Origin: Nocardia amamiensis | GTDB taxonomy: Bacteria; Actinomycetota; Actinomycetes; Mycobacteriales; Mycobacteriaceae | NCBI RefSeq assembly: GCF_015477605.1 | Contig: NZ_JADLQX010000038.1 | Coordinates: 1 to 60,838 of the forward strand | Length of the DNA stretch: 60,838 nucleotides | Reading direction: 5' to 3' | Shown here: piece by piece, positions 8,205 to 16,936 of the stretch | Numbering within the stretch: position 1 is the stretch's first letter | Layout: every line of letters starts with the position of its first letter | Translations under genes and position numbers: made by a program | Notes under the pieces: model-generated | What the model was told of the DNA's origin: nothing | The model's database searches: none | The model's input: the letters and a program-made list of their open reading frames with translations, nothing else

Positions 8205-9808
8205 ACGCTGCTGGCTCCTTCGGTGCGTGAGCTGGACTCCGTGCTCGCGGATTCGACGGGTTGGAGGGTGAAACAGAGACGGGTGCCGTCGCGGTGGTCT
8301 GTATCGATCCAGATTCTGCCGCCGTGATATTCGACGATCTTCTTGCAGAGAGCCAATCCGATTCCCGTGCCGGTGTATTCGTCGCGGCCGTGCAGACGCT
8401 GGAAGATGACGAACACCTTCTCGGCGAACTCCGGTGCGATGCCGATGCCGTTGTCGGTCACCGAGAACTGCCAGCCCCCGGGCTCTTCCGTGGCGCGCTC
8501 GCAGTCGATGCGCACGACCGGACAGACGTCGGGCTTACGGAACTTGACGGCGTTGCCGATCAGGTTCTGCCACAACATCGCCAGCAGGGTCGGCTCGCCG
8601 AGGATCTCGGGCAGTTCGTCCGGCAGTTCGATGGTGGCGCCGCTGTCCTCGATCGCTGACGACAGGTTGGTGAGTGCCGCGTGCAACGGCTGGTCGAGCC
8701 GGGTCGGCTCGATCCCCTCGCTGATCCGGCCGACGCGGGAGAACGTCAGCAGGTCGTTGATGAGAACCTGCATGCGCTTGGCTCCGTCCACCGCGAAGTC
8801 GATGTATTGCTTGCCGCGTTCGTCCAGCTGCGAGCCATAGCGCTTCTCCAACAGCTGGCAGAACGAGGCGACCTTGCGCAGCGGCTCCTGCAAGTCGTGC
8901 GACGCGACGTAGGCGAACTGCTCCAGCTCCGCGTTCGAGCGGCGCAGCTCCTCGGCCTGGGAGTCGAGGTCGGCCTTCTGCTGCTCCAGCAGCGCCTGCT
9001 GCGCGCGGGAAGCACCGAGTTCGGCGACGATTCGGCGTCGCATGTCCTCCACCGACTCGGCGACCAGGGAGAGGTCGGCGGGACCGTGGGCGTCGATGCG
9101 ATGGTCGAAATCGCCGTCGGCGACCCGTTTCGACGACTCGGTGAGGTGGCCGAGCGGGCGCGCGACCAACCGCCGGATCAGCACCGTCAACACGACGCCG
9201 GTCAGCAGGATGGTGGCGATCAAGCCGGAGAGCACCACGTTGCGCACCGTGCGGGCGCGCGCGAGTTCCTCGTTGCCCTGCACGACCTCGGCCGCGATGT
9301 TTTCGCGCTGCGCAGCGGAGGCGGCACGCACGCGATCGAAGACAGCTTTGCCGCGCAACGCCGCCGAGGTTTCGACCGGACGGCTGGTGTCCGCGGTCAC
9401 GGTCGCGGCCAGCGGGTCGGCGTACTCGTCGCGCCACTGCTGCGCCGCCCGCTCCACCGCCTCGACATCGGCGATCCGGTCCGGCCGGTCGGCGAGCAGC
9501 TCGCGCAGCCGGGCCGCAGCGCGCTCTTGTTCCCGTTTGCCTTCGTCGTACGGCTCGAGGAACCGCGAGTCGGCGGCGATGGCGTAGCCGCGCAGTCCGG
9601 TCTCCTGGTTCACCAGCGCGCTTTCCAGGCGGTACGCCTCGGCTGCCGCGGGCATGGTCTGGCTCAGCAGCCGATCGGTGACCCGATTGGTGTGCGCGAT
9701 GACCTGCCCGCCCGCGATCGCGCCGACAATCACCAGCAGGACCATCACGGCGAGCACGAGCTGGAACCACCCCTGTGCGGTCAGCCTGCCGACGGTTGTT
9801 CTCGTCAT
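8201..9808 (-). CDS. CHASE3/HAMP sensor histidine kinase
   Basis: A 535-aa membrane kinase. It has TM1 at about 14-36, an extracytoplasmic CHASE3-like four-helix region (about 40-190), TM2 at about 191-212, HAMP (about 213-262), a coiled coil, and a HisKA box YVASHDLQEPLRKV with phospho-acceptor H304. The HATPase domain follows (QNLIGNAVKF, VTDNGIGIAPEF, GTGIGLALCKKIVE). The DLQEPLRKV form of the H-box matches phytochrome-type kinases that pair with Rcp1-like receivers. It overlaps both neighbours by four bases. The extracellular signal is unknown. Confidence 0.9.
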   Translation of the reverse strand: MTRTTVGRLTAQGWFQLVLAVMVLLVIVGAIAGGQVIAHTNRVTDRLLSQTMPAAAEAYRLESALVNQETGLRGYAIAADSRFLEPYDEGKREQERAAARLRELLADRPDRIADVEAVERAAQQWRDEYADPLAATVTADTSRPVETSAALRGKAVFDRVRAASAAQRENIAAEVVQGNEELARARTVRNVVLSGLIATILLTGVVLTVLIRRLVARPLGHLTESSKRVADGDFDHRIDAHGPADLSLVAESVEDMRRRIVAELGASRAQQALLEQQKADLDSQAEELRRSNAELEQFAYVASHDLQEPLRKVASFCQLLEKRYGSQLDERGKQYIDFAVDGAKRMQVLINDLLTFSRVGRISEGIEPTRLDQPLHAALTNLSSAIEDSGATIELPDELPEILGEPTLLAMLWQNLIGNAVKFRKPDVCPVVRIDCERATEEPGGWQFSVTDNGIGIAPEFAEKVFVIFQRLHGRDEYTGTGIGLALCKKIVEYHGGRIWIDTDHRDGTRLCFTLQPVESASTESSSRTEGASSV

Positions 9809-11034
9809 CGGTCCGGCCTCCCGTCCGCTCGCCAGCGCAGATATAAAATCGCCAGGTCATCGTCCAAACCGCCCGCGGCGCCGCCCAACTCCTCGACCCG
9901 GCGGATCAGCTCGTCGACGAACAGTTCGGTCCGTTCGGCGGGAACCGTGCCCGCCAGTTCGAGCAGGCCCTCTTCACCGAGCCGCTGCGCACCCGCGCCG
10001 ACGCGGCCCTCGAAGAGGCCGTCGGTGAACAGCATCAAGCCCGCGTCGCCCGGGAGATCGATCTCGTGACTCGGCCATTGGGCGCGCCCGGGCAGGAATC
10101 CGAGCGCGGGTCCGCCCGGTACCTCGAGCCAGTGCAACTCGTCGCCGCGCCGGCGCAGCATGCCGGGGTGCCCGGCGCGCCAGACGCGCACCCGGCGCGT
10201 CCGCGGGTCGAGCACCAGGCTGGTCGCGGTCGCGAAGGTCTGCCGATCGGTCCGCTCGGCGAGCAGCACCTGCTCCAGCAGACGCAACTGCCGCATGCCG
10301 GTGGCACCGCTGAGAACCAGTGTGCGCCAAGCTAATCGCAACGCGACGCCGGTGGCGGCGGCGTCGGGTCCATGCCCGGACACGTCCCCGATGACGGCGT
10401 GCACGACGCCGTCCTCGCCCTGGACCACATCGTAGAAATCGCCGCCGAGCAGCGAATGCGCGCGACCCGGGCGGTACCGCGAAACCACGTCGACGGTCGG
10501 GTCCGGTCCGAGCAGCGGTGTCGGCAGCAAGCCACGCTCCAACCGCGCGTTCTCCTGCGCCCGCATCTGGCTGGCCTGAAGTGCGGCGCTGGTGCGTTCG
10601 GCGTGTTTGCGCTGTATCGCGTAACGCACCGCGCGTACGAACACTTCCGGTTCGACCCTGCCCTTCACCAGGTAGTCCTGCGCACCGGAGGCGACCGCCT
10701 CGAGGCCGGTTCGCTCTTGGTCGAGGCCGGTCATCACCACGACGGCGACCCGATCGTTGTACGCGCGGATCCGGTTCAGCGCCTCCAAGCCCTGCGCGTC
10801 GGAGAGGTGCAGATCGAGCAGCACGCAGTCGGGAACCGAGACGCGCAGCCGCTCGCCCGCCTCGGCCAGCGTCCGCACCCACTCCAGGCGCAGCCCCTGC
10901 GCGACGTCGGCGACGAGCTCCTCGACCAGCAACGCATCGCCGGGGTCGTCCTCGACCAACAGCATCGTCGGTTCCCGGTCCAGCCCCCCCGAATCGACAG
11001 CAACATCAGCATCGTGGGTGCGCAACAACACCAC
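9805..11034 (-). CDS. Receiver-PP2C (RsbU/SpoIIE-type) phosphatase
   Basis: A 409-aa protein with an N-terminal receiver (VEDDPGDALL, phospho-acceptor D74 in VLLDLHLSDAQG, Lys in YLVKG), a linker helix, and a SpoIIE-like PP2C domain with metal-binding Asp in LLGGDFYDVV and IGDVSGHGPDAA plus FTDGLFEGR and DDDLAILYL. Known relatives dephosphorylate STAS anti-anti-sigma factors and so release a sigma factor. The first gene of a three-gene coupled operon, it is the likely switch that reads the kinase next door. A STAS target and a kinase antagonist lie within 4 kb. Confidence 0.9.
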   Translation of the reverse strand: MVLLRTHDADVAVDSGGLDREPTMLLVEDDPGDALLVEELVADVAQGLRLEWVRTLAEAGERLRVSVPDCVLLDLHLSDAQGLEALNRIRAYNDRVAVVVMTGLDQERTGLEAVASGAQDYLVKGRVEPEVFVRAVRYAIQRKHAERTSAALQASQMRAQENARLERGLLPTPLLGPDPTVDVVSRYRPGRAHSLLGGDFYDVVQGEDGVVHAVIGDVSGHGPDAAATGVALRLAWRTLVLSGATGMRQLRLLEQVLLAERTDRQTFATATSLVLDPRTRRVRVWRAGHPGMLRRRGDELHWLEVPGGPALGFLPGRAQWPSHEIDLPGDAGLMLFTDGLFEGRVGAGAQRLGEEGLLELAGTVPAERTELFVDELIRRVEELGGAAGGLDDDLAILYLRWRADGRPDR

Positions 11035-11492
11035 GGCCTCCGATCACGACAAACTGGCGTCACCCAGAAGGCACGCCGACATACTCAGCGGCCGGTTGCT
11101 GGACCGAGAGGCAGCAGTGATCGTATCCGATCTTGTGTGCGTGTCGCGCACTCGCCTGCAAACCGGTCAACGACAACACCGTCGTAGCCCTTTCCCAGCA
11201 GGAACCCCTCCCCGCTGGAGCGCTCCGACGCCCGCCCCTCGCCGGTCCCCGGGTCACCCATGTGGGAATCACCGAGTCGGTAGTATCGGGGCCTGCCTGC
11301 GCACTATCCTCGACTGGTTGCAAGCCTGCGGAATTTGCTCTTCGATGGCAGGATCCAGTCAGGCCCAGAACTGTTTCATCAGGTCACCGTAGAGTTCTGT
11401 GACGAAGGCCAGGTGTTCCGTCATCAAGACCGCCGCAAGAACGCGCACCACTTCAGCCACGCCGGGCTGCGGTGCGGAGTTTGCAGAATCGG
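11035..11492. other. Gap without a recognisable gene
   Basis: About 460 bp upstream of the PP2C operon and downstream of the small monooxygenase gene. It probably holds the promoter of the PP2C/kinase operon, but no clear -35/-10, repeat or RNA fold stands out. Confidence 0.4.
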
Positions 11493-11816
11493 CTATTCGA
11501 CGGTCATCTCCCCCATTTCAGACCAGTCGGTGGCATCGATGGTCTGACTGATAATGCGCGGGGTCTGCGCCAGGGCCGCGGGAAGTTCGGCCATTGCGGC
11601 CTTGAAGTGGGGGCTGCCGACGTGTGCACTGCCGGCGGCCTCGTCTCGGAATGCCTCCACCAGGACAAATTCGGTCGGGTCGTCGACACTGCGAGACCAG
11701 TCGAACCAGAGGTTGCCCTCCTCGGCTCGGGTAGCGGCGGTGAACGGGCCGACGACGTCGAGCCATTCGTCCGCCATTTCGGGCTTGGTCTTGAATTTGA
11801 CGACGATGAAGATCAT
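11493..11816 (-). CDS. Antibiotic-biosynthesis-monooxygenase (ABM) domain protein
   Basis: A 107-aa protein beginning MIFIVVKFKTKPE, with an excellent AGGAGG site just upstream, so the longer open frame is discarded. The ferredoxin-like ABM fold is visible (MIFIVVKFKTKP, GNLWFDWSRS, FVLVEAFRDEAAGSAHVGS with the conserved His, FKAAMAEL). YgiN-like relatives are small cofactor-free quinol monooxygenases, and others are heme-degrading. Substrate unknown; no pathway neighbours. Confidence 0.85.
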   Translation of the reverse strand: MIFIVVKFKTKPEMADEWLDVVGPFTAATRAEEGNLWFDWSRSVDDPTEFVLVEAFRDEAAGSAHVGSPHFKAAMAELPAALAQTPRIISQTIDATDWSEMGEMTVE

Positions 11817-12191
11817 CACGCGCCTCCTACGGCTGGCCGGGCTGCCGCGACACAGGCCGACTCCCACTGGTGTCGGCCTGTGATCGTCGCGCACATCCCA
11901 TTGTCGGACGGTCAGTAGATGTTGGAGGGGCGAACGAGGCCTCCAGCCAGATCACCGAATCCTTGTGCGACGATCGCGCCCGGATTCACATGCATCAGGG
12001 ACTTCGAACTGCACGGCATTGTGACTATCGAACCACACCGACAGATCGATGCAGGCCATCTCTGAGCCATGGAGCGCTGCAGCGATTGTCCCACCGGCGA
12101 CACGCGTCAACCAATCCCTCCGAACCAACACGGCAACACCGCGGTTCGTCAGTTACGCCCTTCGACACCAACCACCTATTGTCTCTGTACT
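11817..12191. other. Gap without a recognisable gene
   Basis: Divergent intergenic region between the ABM gene and the secreted hydrolase; no gene, strong repeat or RNA recognised. Confidence 0.35.
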
Positions 12192-13157
12192 GTGGTTATC
12201 AAGGCGACGTCGGGCCTCTATTCGTATGATCGAACACAGAAGCGACCGTTGTGGATGTGGGTCTTGCCAGGGGTCGCTGTGCTGCTACTTGCTTGCGTCG
12301 GTCAAGCGGGGGTGTCCTCGGCGCAGAACCTGGACGCGATCCGAGAAATCGCGGCTCCTCCCACCTATGCCGGAACCGTGGACAACAGCGCCGACTGTAA
12401 GCGGCAGTACCAGACCCGCGGCTTCGAACCGGAACCTGCTGGTGCCGAGCGCTATCCGTTGTTCCTCTACTTCGTCGGCACCAATATCGGCAAAGATGCC
12501 GAAACCGACCGCCGCGAGAACGCGCCGGCAGCGAACGCCGTGACCGAGTCGATGGCCCGCCGCGGCTTCGTCGCGCTCACGGTCGAGTACGACAACAGCC
12601 TGCTGGCATTGTTCAGCGATCACGGCAATCAAACCCGCTGCCTGTTCGCGAAGCAGGAGCCCCGCAGCCTGCTCAACGTCGCCTGCGCGCTCGGTAATGT
12701 CGACTGCGAGTCGGGTATTGCGGCCTGGGGCCACAGCCAGGGCGGCGCTGTCGCCCACCTTGCTCCGAATCACGATCCACGGGTGCGCGCTGTATGGGCT
12801 ACTGGCTACGGAGGCGACGTGTGGTCGGTACTGCCGAAGAACCGCCTGCGCGTTCTCGCCGGCGAGAAAGAGGACAACGGCAAGGCCGGCGTGCTCAACA
12901 AGGCCGCCGGTTTCACCCTGGCCGAATGCCCTGACGATGGCCGCAGTCAATGCCTGCGCGGCGACGGCAGTGGCTGGGTGATCGTACCGAAATCCGACGT
13001 CGAGACCAGTGCCGATCACTGCTGGTTCTACCGGCGCTCATGCTCGGACTACGAGGGCTTTCTCGAGCCGAGTTGGATCGATCGGAAGTCGACAAAGCCC
13101 TATGCGATCGAGTCCAACGCCGACTGGCTGGCCCGAACCGCGCGCACGCCATTGTGA
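12192..13157 (+). CDS. Secreted alpha/beta-hydrolase (lipase/esterase-like)
   Basis: About 321 aa from GTG 12192. The start is uncertain, but it should lie upstream of ATG 12255 because the basic residues before the hydrophobic segment (QKRPLW, then WVLPGVAVLLLACVG) make a signal peptide ending near VSSAQ. The mature part has a nucleophile elbow AWGHSQGGAVAHL and paired cysteines, consistent with an exported disulfide-bonded hydrolase. It resembles the platelet-activating-factor-acetylhydrolase/dienelactone-hydrolase-like lipases of actinomycetes. The substrate is not evident. Confidence 0.7.
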   Translation: MVIKATSGLYSYDRTQKRPLWMWVLPGVAVLLLACVGQAGVSSAQNLDAIREIAAPPTYAGTVDNSADCKRQYQTRGFEPEPAGAERYPLFLYFVGTNIGKDAETDRRENAPAANAVTESMARRGFVALTVEYDNSLLALFSDHGNQTRCLFAKQEPRSLLNVACALGNVDCESGIAAWGHSQGGAVAHLAPNHDPRVRAVWATGYGGDVWSVLPKNRLRVLAGEKEDNGKAGVLNKAAGFTLAECPDDGRSQCLRGDGSGWVIVPKSDVETSADHCWFYRRSCSDYEGFLEPSWIDRKSTKPYAIESNADWLARTARTPL

Positions 13158-13174
13158 AATTGCGGTCGGTCCTC

Positions 13175-13193
13175 GCCCACCGGCACGGTGGGC
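13175..13193. terminator. Hairpin between convergent genes
   Basis: GCCCACC-GGCAC-GGTGGGC, a perfect 7-bp GC stem 18 bases after the hydrolase stop and before the stop of the convergent YbjN-like gene. No T-run follows; a bidirectional terminator is likely. Confidence 0.45.
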
Positions 13194-13256
13194 ATGGATG
13201 ACGACCGCGGCGCTCGGATTCGGTGCCAGACTGCTGGTGGCCGCCGCGGGCGCCGG

Positions 13257-13673
13257 TCAGTCGCCGTCGTGCCCGGCGAGCTGCCGCCCGAACAGCGTGG
13301 CCGCGTCGACGATGCCGCCCAATGGTCCTTCATACTTCCAGGCGTTCTCGAAGACTTCGTCGGGCTCGACGGCCTCGGTGAGCGGGAGCGCGTGTCGCAG
13401 CATGATCTGCTCATCCATCACGACGAGCCCGCCGATAGTGCCCGTGCTGCCGACCTTGTTGAGCACGGCCAGGAGATCCACCTTGTCGGCCCTGGCGAAC
13501 GGCCTGTCGATCTGGATCCAGTCCTCGCCCGCCCGCCTGATCACCACGTCCGGGGCATCCCAGTCCTCTTCGGCGTCCTCGATCTCGAGGCTGATCTTGT
13601 CGGGCTTAATGCACGCCGTAGCTGTTCTCGGAAATGCGCTCGACCAGAGCGTCCCACTCGCAGCTGTTTCCAC
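13257..13673 (-). pseudogene. YbjN-like protein gene with an apparent frameshift
   Basis: The C-terminal three-quarters (from KPDKISLEIED through GEDWIQIDRPF to LAVLNKVGSTGTIGG) reads like a normal small YbjN/T3S-chaperone-like actinobacterial protein. The first 26 residues after the GTG (good GGGAGG site at 13681-13686) are unnatural, whereas the neighbouring frame reads CEWDALVERISENSYGVH and stops. Removing one T near 13606-13607 would join SYGVH to KPDKIS. So either a one-base insertion (with a compensating earlier deletion) or a sequencing error is present. The frame stays open, so a protein with a scrambled N-terminus could still be made. Confidence 0.5.
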
Positions 13674-14253
13674 GCGTTTTCCTCCCCAGGCCGCGAGCTT
13701 TTCCGGATACAAAGTGTAACAGGATCCGCTGCGGCGGAAGGGAATACGTCCAATCTATACGCTGCTGCACGACCGGCTGGCCGCCGCCTGCGTTTCCTGG
13801 CTGCGAGCATGGTCTAGGAGTGCCCCCGGCTATCACGTCCGGAGATGACCGACGTGCCGCTGGATCGCCGGCCTGTGATGGCCCGTGTGCGAGTTCGCCG
13901 CCTCGCCTGCCCGAGATTATTGTGCTGCAACGAATTTTGACGAGCAGGTGCCCGGCGCTCTCGAACGCTGCAAGCGATGCACCACGCGCCTGACCACACA
14001 GCTCGTCCGGGAACTGGCAAGACGAGCTGTCCAACCGTTCTTGCGTTCCGAAACCCGCAAGCAGGCCGACACATACTCCCGCGCCCGCCCTCGCGGCTCG
14101 GTCCGAGTGAACCGCTCTCCGATCCGCGACATCAACGAATCCTCGGTAACAGCGCTATCCAACACCACGCGACAGGACTGCAGCAACGAGTCACGCGAGT
14201 GCAGTTGCAGTAAAAGCTGGGCGGTAGAGAGCAGGTACCGGGCGCCGGTCCGC
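13674..14253. other. Gene-poor gap
   Basis: About 580 bp. Open frames here on both strands are low quality (odd composition, no ribosome sites). Nothing identifiable apart from the hairpin at its right end. Confidence 0.35.
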
Positions 14254-14280
14254 TCAGCGCTGGCGCCAGCTCAGCGGACC
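14247..14280. terminator. Hairpin spanning the stop of the DUF4236 gene
   Basis: GGTCCGCT (14247-14254) pairs with AGCGGACC (14273-14280), with the palindrome GCTGGCGCCAGC inside. It overlaps the end of the small minus-strand gene and may terminate or stabilise its mRNA. Confidence 0.45.
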
Positions 14281-14421
14281 CGGCAGGTCCACACTGTTCT
14301 TCTTGCTTCTGGAGTTCCACGACCACGGGCCGATCTTGATACTCCACGAGGACAGACCCGACTGTGTGAAGTTGAGTTTCAGCGGCCCAAAGGATTTGCG
14401 CTGACGATATCTGATGGGCAT
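14254..14421 (-). CDS. Small DUF4236-like protein
   Basis: A 55-aa basic protein beginning MPIRYRQRKSFGPLKLN. Its ATG follows a GGAGG site by six bases, which selects this start within a longer open frame. The pattern of basic N-terminus, L-K-L-N-F-T-Q-S-G-L-S and S-I-K-I-G-P matches DUF4236 proteins, small basic proteins of unknown role. The end DLPGPLSWRQR sits in a strong hairpin. It appears monocistronic. Confidence 0.65.
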   Translation of the reverse strand: MPIRYRQRKSFGPLKLNFTQSGLSSWSIKIGPWSWNSRSKKNSVDLPGPLSWRQR

Positions 14422-14562
14422 GAGAAACCTCCCTGACTCACCCCAGGATAGCCGATCAGGGTTATCCCTAAGGGCGTCGCCGGTCAGAAGTGACCGAACA
14501 CCGAACCACCGGCTTACGGATTGGAGCTCTCCGTAATAGCGGGGGAACCTCAAGTCGCGGAC

Positions 14563-14593
14563 GGGGCCATCCCCCCGCGTGTGCGGGGCCGAC
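14563..14593 (-). repeat. Solitary type I-E-like CRISPR repeat / GC hairpin
   Basis: On the minus strand this reads GTCGGCCCCGCACACGCGGG followed by GGGATGGCCCC. It closely resembles the 28-29 base type I-E repeats of actinobacteria, with two extra Gs and a few changes. CCCCGC-GTGT-GCGGGG forms the typical repeat hairpin. Only one copy is present and there are no cas genes, so it is either a degenerate orphan repeat or a chance GC hairpin. Confidence 0.35.
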
Positions 14594-14714
14594 TCACTGA
14601 TCCATTGCTGGCGTTGCGTTCACCTGGTGGGTGGATGGACGGTGGTAATGCCGGTGAAGAACAGGTCGATGCCGCTGAGGAATTGTTCGGTATCTGGACT
14701 GGCGGGCTGGTGTG

Positions 14715-15641
14715 CTACGGGACGTAAACGATGCGGTCGTCGGTTTGGGCGTTCCACGTCTCGCTGACCTGAGCGAGGGGCACGGGACGGGCCCGCACGT
14801 CGATCGCGTCGGTGTGCACCGCGACGGCGAGTTCGGGCAGCTCCGCGAGGAAGTCGCGGGCCGGTACCGAGCCGATTCCGCTGCCGCAGATCTGCAGCCG
14901 CGACGCGCGCAGCAGCGAGGAGTCGACGGGAATCGTCTGACCGGCGACGGATCCGATCTGGATCCAGTCCAGCGGAGCGCTGCGGTCGCGGCGGGCGGTG
15001 ATCATCGCGGTCATCGCTCGGGTGGACGGTTCTCCCCACACGTAGTCGATGACGATGTCGACGTCGGCGGCGCGGTCGGCCCGCTCGAAGGTCACCGTTT
15101 CGTCCGCGCCGAGGTCGTGCAGCGCGGCGAGCCGGGAAGCGTTGCGTCCGGCGGCGATCACGTATGCGGCACCGAACCGTTTGGCGATCTGCACCGCCAT
15201 CCGGCCGGCGCTGCCGGTGGCGCCGAGGACGAGGACGCGTTGCCCCTCCCGGAACGCGATGCGGCGGCGCAGCGCGACCCAGGACGACATTGCCGGGTTC
15301 ATCGCGGCGGCGATGCGCACCGGGTCGGCGTCGTCCGGCAGTAGCACGCTGCGGCGGAGGTCGATCACCGTCTGTTCGGCGAGCGTGCCCAGGTCGCTGT
15401 CGTCCAGCGCCGCGTACCTGAGATTTCCGTGCTGGTCGCGTACGACGGCGTCGACGCCGGGAACGAACGGGACCGTGCCGGTGCTGCTGTAGTGCGTGCC
15501 GTTCGCCCGAGCCCTGACCAGTTGGTGCAAACCTGCCGCGAGAACGTCCACGACCATCTCGTTCTCCCCCTGGGCGACCGGGGCGGGGTACTCGCTGTAC
15601 CGCGGCGGAGCGTCGAAGCTAGTGACAACAGCGGCGTGCAT
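14715..15641 (-). CDS. Zinc-free quinone oxidoreductase-like medium-chain dehydrogenase
   Basis: A 308-aa MDR-superfamily enzyme. ATG 15641 (MHAAVVTSFDAPPRY) follows AGGAG; the upstream extension runs into the divergent operator and is rejected. The GroES-like N-terminal domain lacks the zinc-binding Cys/His set. The NAD(P) domain has VLVLGATGSAGRMAVQIAK. Such enzymes reduce quinones or enones. It diverges from a MarR regulator with a strong palindromic operator between them, so it is probably induced by an electrophile or phenolic compound through that repressor. Confidence 0.85.
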   Translation of the reverse strand: MHAAVVTSFDAPPRYSEYPAPVAQGENEMVVDVLAAGLHQLVRARANGTHYSSTGTVPFVPGVDAVVRDQHGNLRYAALDDSDLGTLAEQTVIDLRRSVLLPDDADPVRIAAAMNPAMSSWVALRRRIAFREGQRVLVLGATGSAGRMAVQIAKRFGAAYVIAAGRNASRLAALHDLGADETVTFERADRAADVDIVIDYVWGEPSTRAMTAMITARRDRSAPLDWIQIGSVAGQTIPVDSSLLRASRLQICGSGIGSVPARDFLAELPELAVAVHTDAIDVRARPVPLAQVSETWNAQTDDRIVYVP

Positions 15642-15665
15642 GGCAACTCCTCGCATTTGATTGGT

Positions 15666-15703
15666 ATTACAAACTATGTTGATTTTGGTTTGTAATACAA
15701 ACC
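15666..15703. promoter_or_regulatory. MarR-type operator pair
   Basis: GGTTTGTAATACAAACC (15687-15703) is a 17-bp palindrome with one central base. ATTACAAAC (15666-15674) and GTTTGTAAT (15688-15696) form a second perfect inverted repeat across 13 bp. The position between the divergent oxidoreductase and marR fits autorepression plus repression of the oxidoreductase. Confidence 0.7.
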
Positions 15704-15723
15704 ATGTCAAGTAGAATCTCGGC

Positions 15724-16176
15724 ATGGGATCCGACGACGCGCTCGAGGACGCTCTCGTCCGAACGTCATTCCGGGTGATGGCCCTGCTCACCCGCATCGG
15801 TTCGGAGCACGATCTGTCCCTCACCCAACTGCGGCTGCTCGGTCTGCTACGCGACCGCCGACCGCGCATGACCGATCTGGCGGCGTTCCTGGGGCTGGAC
15901 AAGTCCACGATGTCCGGCCTCGTCGAACGGGCAGAACGCCGAGGCCTCGTAGCACGAGGCAAGTCGCCGCAGGATCGCCGGGTGGTCGACGTGTTCATCA
16001 CTCCGATGGGCAGCGAACTCGCGCGACGGGTGCAGGAGGAGATCCGTGCGGCCCTCGCGCCCTATACCGACCGTCTAGCTGCGGACGACCGCCAGGTGCT
16101 CACACAACTGCTCGACTCCCTTTCGGGAACGCCAACGGGGGACGACGGGAAAGAAGGGTCGACGAACGCACTGTGA
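15724..16176 (+). CDS. MarR-family transcriptional regulator
   Basis: A 150-aa protein. The winged helix is clear: LSLTQLRLLGLLRDRRPRMT, DLAAFLGLDKSTMSGLVERA with the recognition helix, and wing SPQDRRVVDVFITPMG. Typical MarR proteins bind as dimers to palindromes overlapping their own promoter, and such a palindrome lies 20 bases upstream. It is divergent from the quinone-oxidoreductase-like gene, its probable target. Ligand unknown. Confidence 0.9.
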   Translation: MGSDDALEDALVRTSFRVMALLTRIGSEHDLSLTQLRLLGLLRDRRPRMTDLAAFLGLDKSTMSGLVERAERRGLVARGKSPQDRRVVDVFITPMGSELARRVQEEIRAALAPYTDRLAADDRQVLTQLLDSLSGTPTGDDGKEGSTNAL

Positions 16177-16936
16177 GCCAAGATCAACGCACCGACCCCG
16201 ATACGGGAACGTCGAGCAGGCACCACCGGCGATCACGGGCCAGGATCGGTGATCGGTGACGGGCCGACCTCGGAAATAGGCAATAGCTTGTGCGCCACCT
16301 CATCTGGCACAAGACAGCGGACCTAGTGTCGGGAGCGGGAGAGACCGCCGGAGTCCGGTTGGGCAGCTCCAGCACGGGAATCGCGATCCCTCAGACGTCA
16401 TACGTACCGGCGATGACCAGGCGTTTTGCAGTTGCCCATGTTTTGCGTGTCCTGCCGCGGGCACTAACCTACGGCAAACCGGACCAGAATCGTCACGCCA
16501 CCGCTATCCGCCGATGACCAGCAGTTTTCGGTGTTGCAGCAGGTTGGCGTACTGGTCTATATCCCCTCGCGACAGGATCACCCACGCCGCCTGACGATTC
16601 CGCCATCCAACCCGTGCACGCGAACGCCGCCCTATGGGACACAAAGAACCGCGACACGCGCGTTTGCTAGACAATAGCCATTGCTCTGGATTCGTCGGCG
16701 TGTCTTGTTGGCGACACGCCGCGACGGTCGGATGCGTGCATAGCTATCCCTGGGTTGCCACGTTGCTGACAAACGTGCTCCGCGGGGAGATTAGTGGCCG
16801 CGAGCCAAGTCGCTTCCAATGGCACACCGGAGCGCTCCGACGTCACGCAGCCGATTCAACGAGGTTCCCTGTGCGACCATCGAAGCCGATGCCGTCAGCC
16901 TGGCCCGCTCCCAGGCGCCACTACCGGAGGCCCGGC
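16177..16936. other. 760-bp gap without a recognisable gene
   Basis: The open frames here have frequent rare-looking codons and no supported start. A small imperfect inverted repeat (CAATAGCCATTG near 16672-16683) is the only structure noted. It may hold degraded sequence. Confidence 0.35.

Noticed and set aside
8681..10069. 462-aa plus-strand frame
   Set aside because: It is antisense to the CHASE3 kinase and PP2C genes, whose motifs are unmistakable; a high-GC shadow frame.
13885..14436. Plus-strand 183-aa frame and overlapping frames in 13.7-14.4 kb
   Set aside because: Irregular composition, no ribosome site, and overlap with the better supported DUF4236 gene.
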